DNA of 22,040 bases from Bacteroides sp. 43_108 (GTDB lineage: Bacteria > Bacteroidota > Bacteroidia > Bacteroidales > Bacteroidaceae). Shown piece by piece: positions 8,301 through 16,093 of the stretch; position 1 is the first letter of the stretch; each line of letters starts with the position of its first letter. The translations under genes and the position numbers were made by a program. Where the stretch lies: positions 1-22,040 of the forward strand of contig MNQS01000198.1 of NCBI GenBank assembly GCA_001915545.1, in the 5' to 3' direction. The notes under the pieces were generated by a model. It was given only the letters and a program-made list of their open reading frames with translations, searched no databases and had not been told where the DNA came from.

Positions 8301-9004
8301 ATTATCTTGATTGTGAATGCACCTATTTCCCATCCATGAGTGACGATGACCCTATCATGTCAGCCTATACCTATGCCCAACGGCTCGGCGTGCGGGAAGG
8401 CTTCATCCCCGTTCTGGTCAATGTCGATGAAGGTTTGTGGGAAAACATAATCGGGAACTCGGATCCTGACAGCGAAAGCTCGGATGATTACACATTCAAC
8501 CGGGAAAAAGTCAATGAATTCCGCAGAAGGCTGCTTGAGGCTCCTGTCATGGACGGGAAATCCATCCTTGACAAGCTGACCGGGCAGGACAACGATGATA
8601 TTGATGAAGAGCCTGAAGGCGGATTCGACAACAACCGTTATTCGAGCTACTGGAATACCGATACGAACATGACGCATCCGCTGATCCTTGCCCGTATTCC
8701 GGTCACGGAGCCGTGGAAAATATTCGCGTACCTGCCATTCGGCAACTGGAACGACTGTCCTGCAAACCCCGAACTGATGGCCATCTCAAAGTATTGGTAC
8801 GAGGAATACGGTGCTGTTCCGGGAACCTTTACCAGCGACCAGCTGGAGTATGAACTTCCAGCTCCCGTTCCGGAAGACAGAGCAATGGAAGCCGCAATAC
8901 AGCAATATGCTTTCTGTCCGGATATGGACCAGAGCTGTGACGGCATAGGCAGTCTTGCCGACACGTTGCGTCAATCCAGAATATGGTATTTCTGGTGGGA
9001 TTAA
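5255..9004 (+). CDS. C-terminal part of the giant protein: TPR, DUF4261 and DUF4253 domains
   Basis: The first roughly 16 residues of this 1,249-residue frame (rich in H and L) are probably not native; real sequence begins near 5300 with YNPGKVGSFAYRV. Residues about 20-285 complete the domain begun in the upstream frame. Residues 289-420 are a second TPR module, ending AELDPED, closely similar to the first. A low-complexity acidic linker leads to an internal Met at residue 460 (6632). Residues about 570-825 match DUF4261, with landmarks GFALLSDNSWDKEKY, VSLMPAPVPNGEAEE, GKDEMEVL and NDGETIGFS. Residues about 830-1050 are helical and unrecognised. The C-terminus (about 1130-1249) matches DUF4253: WKIFAYLPFGNWNDCP, KYWYEEYGAVP and the terminal WYFWWD. 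DUF4261 and DUF4253 have no settled activity. Fusion of several such domains resembles polyimmunity-type proteins; this is inference. Confidence 0.8.
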   Translation: MAGSLHHLSLHHILYNPGKVGSFAYRVHDTDVDMGKIMVKASYDEKRENFNIRYYDKNLCALPEENSDGNFHVILELVLGEGVSFKYVNGIERASGIEEGMIALSGLRQHIEETVKSHGHEFFENPKDVYTGYQLTPKESDELRFDVIVGSTCLSSIVADYYHGSTEIFDHANGFGAQALYIVFQNGAGEDNILNFRHDLEDRITEEILEPGNLGVITGGATGTEYSYIDLFVYNQQVFISTLLPLLDEYPEYSFYLSEFCRQGQLCRLSDSEPWKGESPDGISYSPGDDTFFSQIEEWNEKDEYTKSIRALEAIPEEQQDYRIKMLLVSAYENYAIIGDNDEGTERWKGDRVLLKAIRLMETVRDEGEKNANWNMRMAYAYQYLMRQEEKAIEYAKRWAELDPEDSSAKEVIEECMEEISKRENSSNVKESDTVEPCATSNTHIETRETENIELRDKNMDNRQKEAALAAMIAWLSHSQELGHKPAEIECTGTFVLHDMTYYIFKYKDTKDSEWLLGVNGGYEGDSLSDCGHTFSEMEPYDEKTAVKDATALVEMVRSYWMEQAKQAEEREKKAGTFVGFALLSDNSWDKEKYIRDLKEQWDITAEEKSDEERNPESLVFDVGDMMAAVSLMPAPVPNGEAEECAKNNYMWSEAEKTAKEHKAHIMVAVIGKEESLIERGKLYVKLLSVCCHQKNITGIYTSGVVFQPRFYEGFSGMMKEDSLPIYNWIWFGLYRTEKGISGYTYGMECFGKDEMEVLDVDADPSKVRDFLASMAGYVLEYDAVLNDGETIGFSAVDKHRITRGQGVALPDKVTLKISYGSEDDADGGPDFPDDTDEVMDDAEGHLEKFKEKDLPLDTITAYNHLAIYLRWCMVNDLMRDDFLEQFGDLVSRIKSGSADDDLRVFIKDNLNGQLTRFLFNKQGRAFADYYYGSYYGANETPFYPGDIDNHALDYFGPERYHSDEFKEEAYLFVPYDEDYYQAMSQRIDRRFANWQGLHIDKDTVEPDELARAFMDYLDCECTYFPSMSDDDPIMSAYTYAQRLGVREGFIPVLVNVDEGLWENIIGNSDPDSESSDDYTFNREKVNEFRRRLLEAPVMDGKSILDKLTGQDNDDIDEEPEGGFDNNRYSSYWNTDTNMTHPLILARIPVTEPWKIFAYLPFGNWNDCPANPELMAISKYWYEEYGAVPGTFTSDQLEYELPAPVPEDRAMEAAIQQYAFCPDMDQSCDGIGSLADTLRQSRIWYFWWD

Positions 9005-9035
9005 CCGATTCTTTCACATTCAAAAGCATTTCAAT

Positions 9036-9911
9036 ATGAATCAAGTATTTCAACAAGACCTAAATACAAAGGAACTGCAGCCCGGAGGACCTTTACTTAT
9101 AAACCTTCTGTTCAAGGAACCGGTTGAATTGCCGGATACGCAGAGGGTGGCTGATGTATGCCGGAAGCATTTCGGCAATGTAGAATGCCGCGAAGGTGAT
9201 GACAAGTCTGTCTTCATCACAGCTTTGGACCACATGGTGGAGTTTGAGGACGGGAAAGCACCCGTGCAGTTCCTGATGACTTCGTGCATGGACTTTGACG
9301 GAAAGACCGTGGACGACTTCACCCGGAGCCAGATGTGGGACTGCCAGGAAAGCCGTGACCGTATCCTTGAGGAATGCCGGTACAGTATGCTCGCTACGGA
9401 CTTCCTTGCCCGCGGCCTGTCTTCTCTGGAACGTGCCAATCTGGAAATGGACTACCTTGAAGCGCTCGCCGAACTGTTCCCGTCCTGCGAAGCGTTCTTC
9501 TTCAGCGGCAGCGGGAAACTGTTCGAGGCGGAGGAAATCCGCGGCAATCAGATAGAAGGTCCTGACCGGTTCATCCGCTATGCCGTAAACGTCCGTTTCT
9601 TCACGATTCAGGGTTCCGACGACATGCTGGTCGATACACTCGGGATGAACACGCTGTTCCTGCCTGACCTGCAGTACCACTTCCGCGGACTTGATCCGAA
9701 CTGGATAGTGAACCATGCCTACAACGTGGCTTCCTATCTGCTTACAAGCGGCAACGAAATAGATTCGGGAGAAACCATCGATGGAATCAAAGACGGTGAT
9801 ATGGACCGCAGCATCCAGTGGAAATGCCAATACGAAGACGCGCTGATACAGCCCAAGCGTCCCGTACTTGACATCAACACGGGAGAATATGCAGCCGGGA
9901 ACAGGGAATGA
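9036..9911 (+). CDS. DUF4261-like protein, stand-alone
   Basis: This 291-residue soluble protein lies 31 bases after the giant gene. Its C-terminal half (residues 115-251) has the pattern of DUF4261: a conserved L-A-T-D-F...L-S-S-L-E-R segment, then FLPDLQYHFRGLDP, NHAYNVASYL and SGETIDGI. These line up with GKDEMEVL..DADP, LASMAGYVL and DGETIGFS of the DUF4261 domain in the giant protein, so the two are diverged relatives. I chose ATG 9036 over an upstream in-frame start at 8955, which would overlap the previous gene by 50 bases. No catalytic motif is evident. Its place directly upstream of the SWIM gene suggests it belongs to the same functional module. Confidence 0.7.
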   Translation: MNQVFQQDLNTKELQPGGPLLINLLFKEPVELPDTQRVADVCRKHFGNVECREGDDKSVFITALDHMVEFEDGKAPVQFLMTSCMDFDGKTVDDFTRSQMWDCQESRDRILEECRYSMLATDFLARGLSSLERANLEMDYLEALAELFPSCEAFFFSGSGKLFEAEEIRGNQIEGPDRFIRYAVNVRFFTIQGSDDMLVDTLGMNTLFLPDLQYHFRGLDPNWIVNHAYNVASYLLTSGNEIDSGETIDGIKDGDMDRSIQWKCQYEDALIQPKRPVLDINTGEYAAGNRE

Positions 9912-9940
9912 TTTACCAATGACCAATTAACTTGTTGCGT

Positions 9941-11272
9941 ATGCCATTGAACTTGACAGAAGAACAGATATTGCAGCTCGCTCCCGACGACTCATCTGTA
10001 AAGGCCGGCAAAGGACTTGCGACCTTGAGCAAATGGGTACTGAAGGAATGCAGCGGACGTGCCGTCTGGGGTCATTGCCAGGGAAGCGGAAAGAATCCCT
10101 ACCAGACGGTGATAGACTTGAATGACATTGCGTTCAAGTGTTCCTGCCCGAGCCGCAAATTCCCGTGCAAGCATGGGCTTGGCCTGCTGTTGCTGTACGC
10201 CCGCCAGCCTGACCAGTTCACGCAGGCGGAAGAGCCGGAATGGGTGACGGCGTGGCTTGCCAAAAGAACGGAGAAGGCCGAAAAGAAGGAGCAGAAAGCC
10301 AAAAGCGAAACCCCTGTGGATGAAGCGGCTCAGGCCAAGAGGCAGGAGAAGCGGCACCAGAAGGTACTGGGAGGCATATCCGACCTTGAGGTATGGATGA
10401 AGGACCTGGTGCGCAACGGATTCCTGAATGTTCCGGAACGTGCCTATACCCTGTTTGACAACATGGCCCGGAGGATGGTGGATGCCCAGGCACCGGGACT
10501 TGCGGGGAGACTGAGAGCCATGGAGGCTATAGACTTCGACTCGGAAAGCTGGAAATCCGACCTGACGGAAAGCATGGGCAGGCTGTACCTGCTCATGCAG
10601 AGCTACAGAAACATGGACGGCCTTCCCGAAGAATGGAAGGACGAGATACGCACGCAGATCGGATATCCCCAGTCCAAGGACAACGTCCTTGCCGGAGAGC
10701 CGGTGGCGGACAGCTGGCTCGTGCTTCACAAGCAGTCCCGTAAAGTCAACGATATCAATACCGACATCTACTGGTTTTACGGAAAGGAAAGCAGACTTTT
10801 CGCCAGATACCTGAGTTTTGCCGTTGCCGGTACCTTTTCCACCGAGAACTGGATTCCGGGCAGTGCCTATAAAGGGGCGCTATGCTTTTACAACGGCACG
10901 GGTACATGCCGGCGTGCATTGTTCCGGGAGTCCGTACTCGCGGAAGAAAACTTTGTGCCGGCGTGCAGCCCTAACCTGAAGCAGGCTGCCGCGGTGTACC
11001 GCACGGCCATGCTGACGAATCCGTTTTTCGAGGACGTCCCCCTGCTTGTGGATGACGTGAGGGTTGCCCGTAACGGGAAAGACTACACGCTGCTGGACAA
11101 CGCGGGCAATGCCGTCCGTGTGGCGATGCCCGAGGAAACCTTCATCGACATCCTCGCCATTACCGGCGGCAATCCGTTCGCCTCGCTGGTCATTGTAAAC
11201 GGGGATATATGGGAACTGAAATCCATTTGGTACAACAAAGAATATCATACTTGGAGAGATGAACGTAACTGA
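9941..11272 (+). CDS. SWIM zinc-finger family protein (YehQ-like)
   Basis: The N-terminal region carries a SWIM zinc finger: C67-S-C69, six residues, then C76-K-H78 (CSCPSRKFPCKH), the CxCx6CxH spacing of the family. SWIM fingers bind DNA or proteins. A charged K/E-rich helix of about 40 residues follows the finger, and the remaining roughly 300 residues form an uncharacterised domain typical of the long SWIM proteins found beside MoxR/VWA genes. The ATG at 9941 is preferred; a TTG at 9932 in the same frame is less likely. The 3' end overlaps the next gene by 14 bases, so the two are almost certainly co-translated. In E. coli the corresponding gene in the yeh cluster is yehQ; I use that only as a comparison. 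Likely role: recognition or adaptor subunit of the five-protein core. Confidence 0.85.
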   Translation: MPLNLTEEQILQLAPDDSSVKAGKGLATLSKWVLKECSGRAVWGHCQGSGKNPYQTVIDLNDIAFKCSCPSRKFPCKHGLGLLLLYARQPDQFTQAEEPEWVTAWLAKRTEKAEKKEQKAKSETPVDEAAQAKRQEKRHQKVLGGISDLEVWMKDLVRNGFLNVPERAYTLFDNMARRMVDAQAPGLAGRLRAMEAIDFDSESWKSDLTESMGRLYLLMQSYRNMDGLPEEWKDEIRTQIGYPQSKDNVLAGEPVADSWLVLHKQSRKVNDINTDIYWFYGKESRLFARYLSFAVAGTFSTENWIPGSAYKGALCFYNGTGTCRRALFRESVLAEENFVPACSPNLKQAAAVYRTAMLTNPFFEDVPLLVDDVRVARNGKDYTLLDNAGNAVRVAMPEETFIDILAITGGNPFASLVIVNGDIWELKSIWYNKEYHTWRDERN

Positions 11273-12734
11273 ACCTATCATACAGGCTGCACTGCTTGGA
11301 ACAGCCAACCGTGAATTCGTTCCCGGAGCCTTTCCCGAGTCCCTTCAGACTCTGGTTGACGGGATCCACGGGAAAGCCGAAGACACGGAATCGTTCCTGT
11401 ACATGACAGCCGCATCCGCCTTCGCCTACAGGCGTGCCGGATGGGAACCGGCCGGAGCGGAAGGCATTGTCCCCGTGAAAACAGCCCCGGAAGAGGAACT
11501 GCCGTATTTCGACAAGGACCGGAGTCAACTCTTTTCCAGACTCCACGGTACACGCTATATGCTAGCCTACGCCTACCGTCTGGCGCAGGGGTCGGGAAAA
11601 ATCATTTCGCCCGAATACCTCCAGCCGCTTATCCGGCGTGCCTATGACCGCAACAATCCGTTGCGGTTTGAAGAACGCAGGCTGCTGAAAAATCTCGTCG
11701 GGAACAGAGGCTTATGGCTGATCAGGCAGATGGGCCTTGTCGGAGAGGAATGCGGGATCACCGATTCTTGGGATACGGCCACCCACGGCGAGCGTAAGGA
11801 GATGCTTGCCAGATTCAGGCAGCAGGATTCTGCCGCAGCCCTTGAACTGCTGCGGAAAGACTGGAAGAGCGAACCGGCCAACCAGCGCAACGAGCTGCTT
11901 GAATGTCTCCGGATAAACATCAGCAAGGCCGACGAGCTCTTCATACAGGAAGTGCTGGAGTCGGACCGCAGCTCCATTGTCAAGGAAACGGCACGGAAAC
12001 TTCTGTGCATGATTCCCGATTCAGCCATGGTGATGCGCTGCTGCGAACTCCTGCGTGGACATATCAGACACAACATGCTTACCGGATGGTCATACGACGA
12101 GATCGGGTACACCCCGGAGATGAAGGCCATGGGGCTGTCCGAGGTAAGCTCCAACAAGAAAGAGGGCGATTCCGAATTCATCCTGAGGCAGCTCGCCGAA
12201 CGGGTGCCTTTGAGTTTCTGGTGCGAGGTATATGGCTGCGGTAAGGAAGAGGCCGCGAGAAAATTCGCCAAGCATCCCCCTTTCAGGAAGTTCCTGGAGC
12301 TGGAGGACCCGATACTCAACTTCTCGGACGGGCTGTGGGCTTTCCACACCCTGAAGGAAGACCCTTCCTATCTGCGCAAGCCGGAACTCGTGGCGATGCT
12401 CACTCCCTCCCAGCGGGAGGAAATCAGCTGGCCGGAAACGGTCCGGGATTTCGGATTCATACCCGACTCATGGTACGGCAACGACTACGAGGCATGGGGC
12501 CCGAAATTCTCTTCCAGCGTCATGTCTTGGATTCTGAAAAAGGATTACCTGTACTATGCCGCAGACATGGCGGAACGGCTTGCCATGCATATCCCGTCAC
12601 ATCTAAGGAACCTGATCAAGGCCAAGGCCGCCTCTTCGGCGGAGGCTTCGCCGTCCATGAACGAGTTCTGCTCGAAGATGCTGGAATTCATGGATCTTAA
12701 ATCTGAAATAGACACTTTGTTAAATGAAAAATAA
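11259..12734 (+). CDS. DUF5691 family protein
   Basis: This 491-residue protein starts M-N-V-T-E-P-I-I-Q-A-A-L-L-G-T-A and fits DUF5691, the family that regularly lies between the SWIM and AAA+ genes in actinobacterial versions of this cluster. It is mostly helical, with repeated leucine-rich helix pairs around residues 190-290 (...LLRKDWKSEPANQRNELLECL..., ...VKETARKLLCM) that resemble HEAT-type repeats. That would suit a scaffold holding partners together. There are no transmembrane segments or catalytic motifs. It overlaps the SWIM gene by 14 bases and is followed after 14 bases by the ATPase gene. The assignment rests on sequence pattern and context together. Confidence 0.75.
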   Translation: MNVTEPIIQAALLGTANREFVPGAFPESLQTLVDGIHGKAEDTESFLYMTAASAFAYRRAGWEPAGAEGIVPVKTAPEEELPYFDKDRSQLFSRLHGTRYMLAYAYRLAQGSGKIISPEYLQPLIRRAYDRNNPLRFEERRLLKNLVGNRGLWLIRQMGLVGEECGITDSWDTATHGERKEMLARFRQQDSAAALELLRKDWKSEPANQRNELLECLRINISKADELFIQEVLESDRSSIVKETARKLLCMIPDSAMVMRCCELLRGHIRHNMLTGWSYDEIGYTPEMKAMGLSEVSSNKKEGDSEFILRQLAERVPLSFWCEVYGCGKEEAARKFAKHPPFRKFLELEDPILNFSDGLWAFHTLKEDPSYLRKPELVAMLTPSQREEISWPETVRDFGFIPDSWYGNDYEAWGPKFSSSVMSWILKKDYLYYAADMAERLAMHIPSHLRNLIKAKAASSAEASPSMNEFCSKMLEFMDLKSEIDTLLNEK

Positions 12735-12748
12735 ATATTGATATTCAT

Positions 12749-13828
12749 ATGAGCACTTTACTGAGACAACATGCCGAGCAACAGTTTGCAGAGGAACTTC
12801 ATGAACTGAAAAAGAACGAGACCAACCCGATTCCCGAAAACTGGGAGATGTCACCCCAATCCGTGGTCACCTACCTCATGGGAGGGATACTGAAGAACGG
12901 TTTTGAGGTTTCACCGAAATACATAGGCAACCGCCGCCTGATGGAGATTGCCGTGGCCACCCTTGTCACCGACCGGGCGCTGCTTCTGTACGGTCTTCCC
13001 GGTACGGCCAAGAGCTGGGTCAGCGAGCACATGGCGGCAGCCATATCAGGCGATTCGACGCTGATAGTACAGGGTACCGCCGGAACGGGAGAAGAGGCCA
13101 TCCGCTATGGCTGGAACTATGCCCGTCTTCTCGCCGAGGGGCCGAGTGAGGGTGCCCTGGTACAGACCCCGGTGATGAAGGCGATGCAGGAAGGCAAGAT
13201 CGGCCGCATTGAGGAGCTTACCCGTATCGGTTCTGACGTGCAGGATACGCTCATCACCATCCTTTCGGAGAAGACCCTGCCCATCCCCGAGCTGAACAAG
13301 GAGGTGCAGGCCATCCGCGGATTCAACATCATAGCCACGGCCAACAATAGGGATAAAGGTGTGAATGACCTTTCAAGCGCACTGAAACGCCGTTTCAACA
13401 CGGTCATCCTCCCGTTGCCCGACACGCTTGAGGAAGAAGTTGACATTGTCCGCCGCCGCGTGGAGAGCTTCGAGAAAGTGATGCAGCTGCCGGCAGAGAA
13501 ACCTGCCCTTGATGAAATCCGTCGTGTCGTCACCATTTTCCGTGAGCTGCGTCAGGGAGCCACCGGCGACGGCAAGACGAAGCTCAAGAGCCCGAGCGGC
13601 ACACTGAGTACGGCAGAAGCCATATCCGTGGTGAACAACGGCCTTGCCATGGCCGGCTATTTCGGTGACGGCCAGATCCATGCGGAGGACCTCGTTTCAG
13701 GCATCCTCGGTGCCGTGGTGAAAGACCCTGTACAGGACAAAGTGGTATGGCAGGAATACATGGAGACAGTGGTCAAGAACCGTGAGGGCTGGAAAGACAT
13801 CTACAGGGCTTCAAGAGATATGATTTGA
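12749..13828 (+). CDS. MoxR-family AAA+ ATPase (YehL-like)
   Basis: This 359-residue protein has the AAA+ core in order: Walker A GLPGTAKS (residues 82-89), a MoxR-type insertion, a Walker B-like I-G-R-I-E-E (151-156), sensor 1 in IIATANNRDKG (N199/N200), and an arginine-finger region ALKRRF (R214/R215). MoxR ATPases act as chaperones, usually with a VWA protein, to assemble or activate client proteins. The sequence fits the YehL subfamily, which pairs with YehP-type VWA proteins. Two details are unusual: the canonical Walker B aspartate is glutamate (E155), and the usual sensor-2 arginine region reads LSTAEAI, without arginine. Both may be normal for this subfamily. It lies between the DUF5691 and DUF5682 genes with gaps of 14 and 28 bases. 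Confidence 0.9.
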   Translation: MSTLLRQHAEQQFAEELHELKKNETNPIPENWEMSPQSVVTYLMGGILKNGFEVSPKYIGNRRLMEIAVATLVTDRALLLYGLPGTAKSWVSEHMAAAISGDSTLIVQGTAGTGEEAIRYGWNYARLLAEGPSEGALVQTPVMKAMQEGKIGRIEELTRIGSDVQDTLITILSEKTLPIPELNKEVQAIRGFNIIATANNRDKGVNDLSSALKRRFNTVILPLPDTLEEEVDIVRRRVESFEKVMQLPAEKPALDEIRRVVTIFRELRQGATGDGKTKLKSPSGTLSTAEAISVVNNGLAMAGYFGDGQIHAEDLVSGILGAVVKDPVQDKVVWQEYMETVVKNREGWKDIYRASRDMI

Positions 13829-13856
13829 TTGACGTATTTTGCATGAGACAAGTAAT

Positions 13857-16079
13857 ATGACAGACATTCATCTATTGGGAATACGTCATCACGGGCCGGG
13901 CTCCTGCCGGAACATCCTGCAGGAACTTGAGCGTATCCGTCCCGACCTCATACTGCTTGAGGGACCGGCGGAGGCCGAGGCTCTCATGCCGTTCGTCTCC
14001 TACGGGCAGATGAAGCCTCCGGTAGCCCTGCTCGGCTATCAACCCGATGTGCCGCAGAATGCCGTATTCTATCCGTTTGCCGACTTCTCGCCGGAATGGC
14101 AGGCTTTGCGCTATGCTCTCCGGGAGAATGTCACCTTACGCTTCTTCGATCTCCCGCTTGCCCATTCCCTTGCCTTCGAAGCGGAAAGGAAGGATGGCAA
14201 CGAGCCTGTAGAAGCGGATGATGAAGCTATTAAACAGCCGGGTGATCCGTTTGACCTGCTGGCAGAAGCTGCCGGCTATACTGACGGTGAATCGTGGTGG
14301 AACATGAACATAGAACAGCGCAGAGACGGCAGCGGCATCTTCGAGGCCGTCAAGGAAGCTGTGACCGCGCTCAGGGAAGCCCTCCCGGAACATACCTCCC
14401 GCAGGAACCTTGTCCGTGAAGCGTGGATGCGTCGCATGATACGAGCGGCCCAGAAGGAACCTTTCGGGTGCATAGCCGTAATCTGCGGGGCATGGCATGT
14501 CCCGGCACTGGAGAATATGCCGAAGGTGAAGGATGACAACGAGCTGCTGAAAGGGCTCCCGAAGGTAAAGGCGGAATGCACGTGGATTCCGTGGACGTAT
14601 GACAGGCTCACCTTCCGCAGCGGTTACGGGGCCGGCATAGACTCTCCGGGATGGTATCATTACCTGTGGCATCATCCGGAAGATGACGGCACCTGGTGGG
14701 TCAGCCGTATAGCGGCCCTTCTGAGGAAGAAGGACATGGACATCTCGGTGGCCCACGTAATCGAGACAGTCCGTCTGGCGCAGACGACAGCTGCGTTGCG
14801 TGGATTGCCCGCCCCGACGCTTGAGGAATACAACGAGGCGGTGACCACCGTAATGGGCTTCGGGGACGATATGCTGCTGCAGCTCGTCAGGGAATCGCTC
14901 ATCGTGGGCAACTGTCTGGGCAAAGTGCCGGAAGCGGTACCCAAAGTCCCTCTCCTGATTGACGTGGAACGGCAGCAGAAACGCTTGCGTGTTCCTTTCA
15001 CGGCGGAAATAAAGGAGATGACACTTGACCTGCGCAAGGAGACCGACCTGGAACGCAGCCTGTTCTTCCACCGCCTGGCCCTGCTTGACATAGACTGGGC
15101 CAAGCCGGAAACCGCAGGCGGCAAGGGTACTTTCAAGGAAAAATGGAGTCTTTACCATAGACCGGAACAGATTGTCTGCATCATAGAACGGGCAGTCTGG
15201 GGCAATACCGTGGAGGAAGCCGTGCAGAAGTACGTCTCCGACCGCATGACCGGAATCACCAGAATCCCCGAACTGACGGGACTTCTTGACCGGGTCATTC
15301 CGGCCAACCTTCCGGAGCTTGTGGAAGCGATGACCATCCGTCTTGACCGTCTGTCGGCGGCATCCACAGACATTGTGGAGATGATGGAAGCGGTTCCCGA
15401 CCTGGTGAACATCGTCCGTTACGGCGATGTCCGCAATCTGGATTTCAGCAAGGTGGGCAACATGCTCCGGGCCATGGTGGCACGTATCCTTGCAGGAGGT
15501 CTGCTCGTCTGCATCAACATCGACGAGGAGGCAGCCGGAGAACTTCTTGAACACCTGTCGGCTACCAACTATGCCGTATCCACGCTTGATGACGAAGAGC
15601 TGAACGGCATGTGGTATGGGTTCGTGCAGCAGATCCGCAATTCATCAGGAGCGCATCCGCTGCTCTCCGGGTACGCGGCACGCATACTCTACGACAAGGG
15701 CAGGATATCGCGTGAAGAGATGCGTGACACCTTGAGCTTCTATTCATCGGTGGGCAACGCACCTTCCGACATCGCATACTGGTTTGAGGGATTCCTGCGT
15801 GCATCAGGTTCGGTACTGCTGCTGGACGACAACCTGTGGCAGCTCGTGAACGGCTGGCTCTGCGGTTTGAGCGACGCAAATTTCATAGAACTGCTGCCGG
15901 TGATCAGACGTACATTCAGCAATTTCACTACAGCCGAGCGCCGCAAACTCGGCGAGAAGGCCAAAGGATTCGAATTGAACGGAACCGATACCGGAATCGC
16001 CTCCGGGGAACATTCCTGCAATGACGGGGATGCATCCAAAGTAATACCCCTGCTCGGCAGACTTCTGGGAATCGGATAA
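13857..16079 (+). CDS. DUF5682 family protein with TIKI/TraB-like N-terminus (YehM-like)
   Basis: This 740-residue protein fits DUF5682. Its N-terminal domain shows LLGIRHHGPGS (G8-x-x-H11), RPDLILLEGP (E35), a helix with R-E-A-W-M-R-R-M-I-R (E188) and VICGAWHVPAL (G211-x-x-H214). Two GxxH motifs around a conserved Glu and an E..M.R helix are the hallmark of the TIKI/TraB/EreA/ChaN superfamily, which includes metalloproteases and erythromycin esterase. A hydrolytic or metal-binding activity is therefore plausible but unproven. Residues about 300-740 are helical and uncharacterised. I chose ATG 13857; a TTG at 13839 in frame would add six unconvincing residues. It is the best candidate for the effector or client of the adjacent ATPase and VWA pair. 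No signal peptide is present, so it is cytoplasmic. Confidence 0.85.
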   Translation: MTDIHLLGIRHHGPGSCRNILQELERIRPDLILLEGPAEAEALMPFVSYGQMKPPVALLGYQPDVPQNAVFYPFADFSPEWQALRYALRENVTLRFFDLPLAHSLAFEAERKDGNEPVEADDEAIKQPGDPFDLLAEAAGYTDGESWWNMNIEQRRDGSGIFEAVKEAVTALREALPEHTSRRNLVREAWMRRMIRAAQKEPFGCIAVICGAWHVPALENMPKVKDDNELLKGLPKVKAECTWIPWTYDRLTFRSGYGAGIDSPGWYHYLWHHPEDDGTWWVSRIAALLRKKDMDISVAHVIETVRLAQTTAALRGLPAPTLEEYNEAVTTVMGFGDDMLLQLVRESLIVGNCLGKVPEAVPKVPLLIDVERQQKRLRVPFTAEIKEMTLDLRKETDLERSLFFHRLALLDIDWAKPETAGGKGTFKEKWSLYHRPEQIVCIIERAVWGNTVEEAVQKYVSDRMTGITRIPELTGLLDRVIPANLPELVEAMTIRLDRLSAASTDIVEMMEAVPDLVNIVRYGDVRNLDFSKVGNMLRAMVARILAGGLLVCINIDEEAAGELLEHLSATNYAVSTLDDEELNGMWYGFVQQIRNSSGAHPLLSGYAARILYDKGRISREEMRDTLSFYSSVGNAPSDIAYWFEGFLRASGSVLLLDDNLWQLVNGWLCGLSDANFIELLPVIRRTFSNFTTAERRKLGEKAKGFELNGTDTGIASGEHSCNDGDASKVIPLLGRLLGIG

Positions 16080-16093
16080 AAAAGGAACAGAAC

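Noticed and set aside
9932..9940. TTG start for the SWIM gene (and TTG 13839 for the DUF5682 gene)
   Set aside because: In-frame ATG codons at 9941 and 13857 lie immediately before the conserved N-termini, so the rarer start codons are not needed.
14136..15554. Long (472-codon) minus-strand frame opposite the DUF5682 gene, and other minus-strand frames in the central operon
   Set aside because: Their translations are rich in H, R, S and C without domain patterns, and they lie wholly opposite well-supported genes; they are shadows of GC-rich codon usage.
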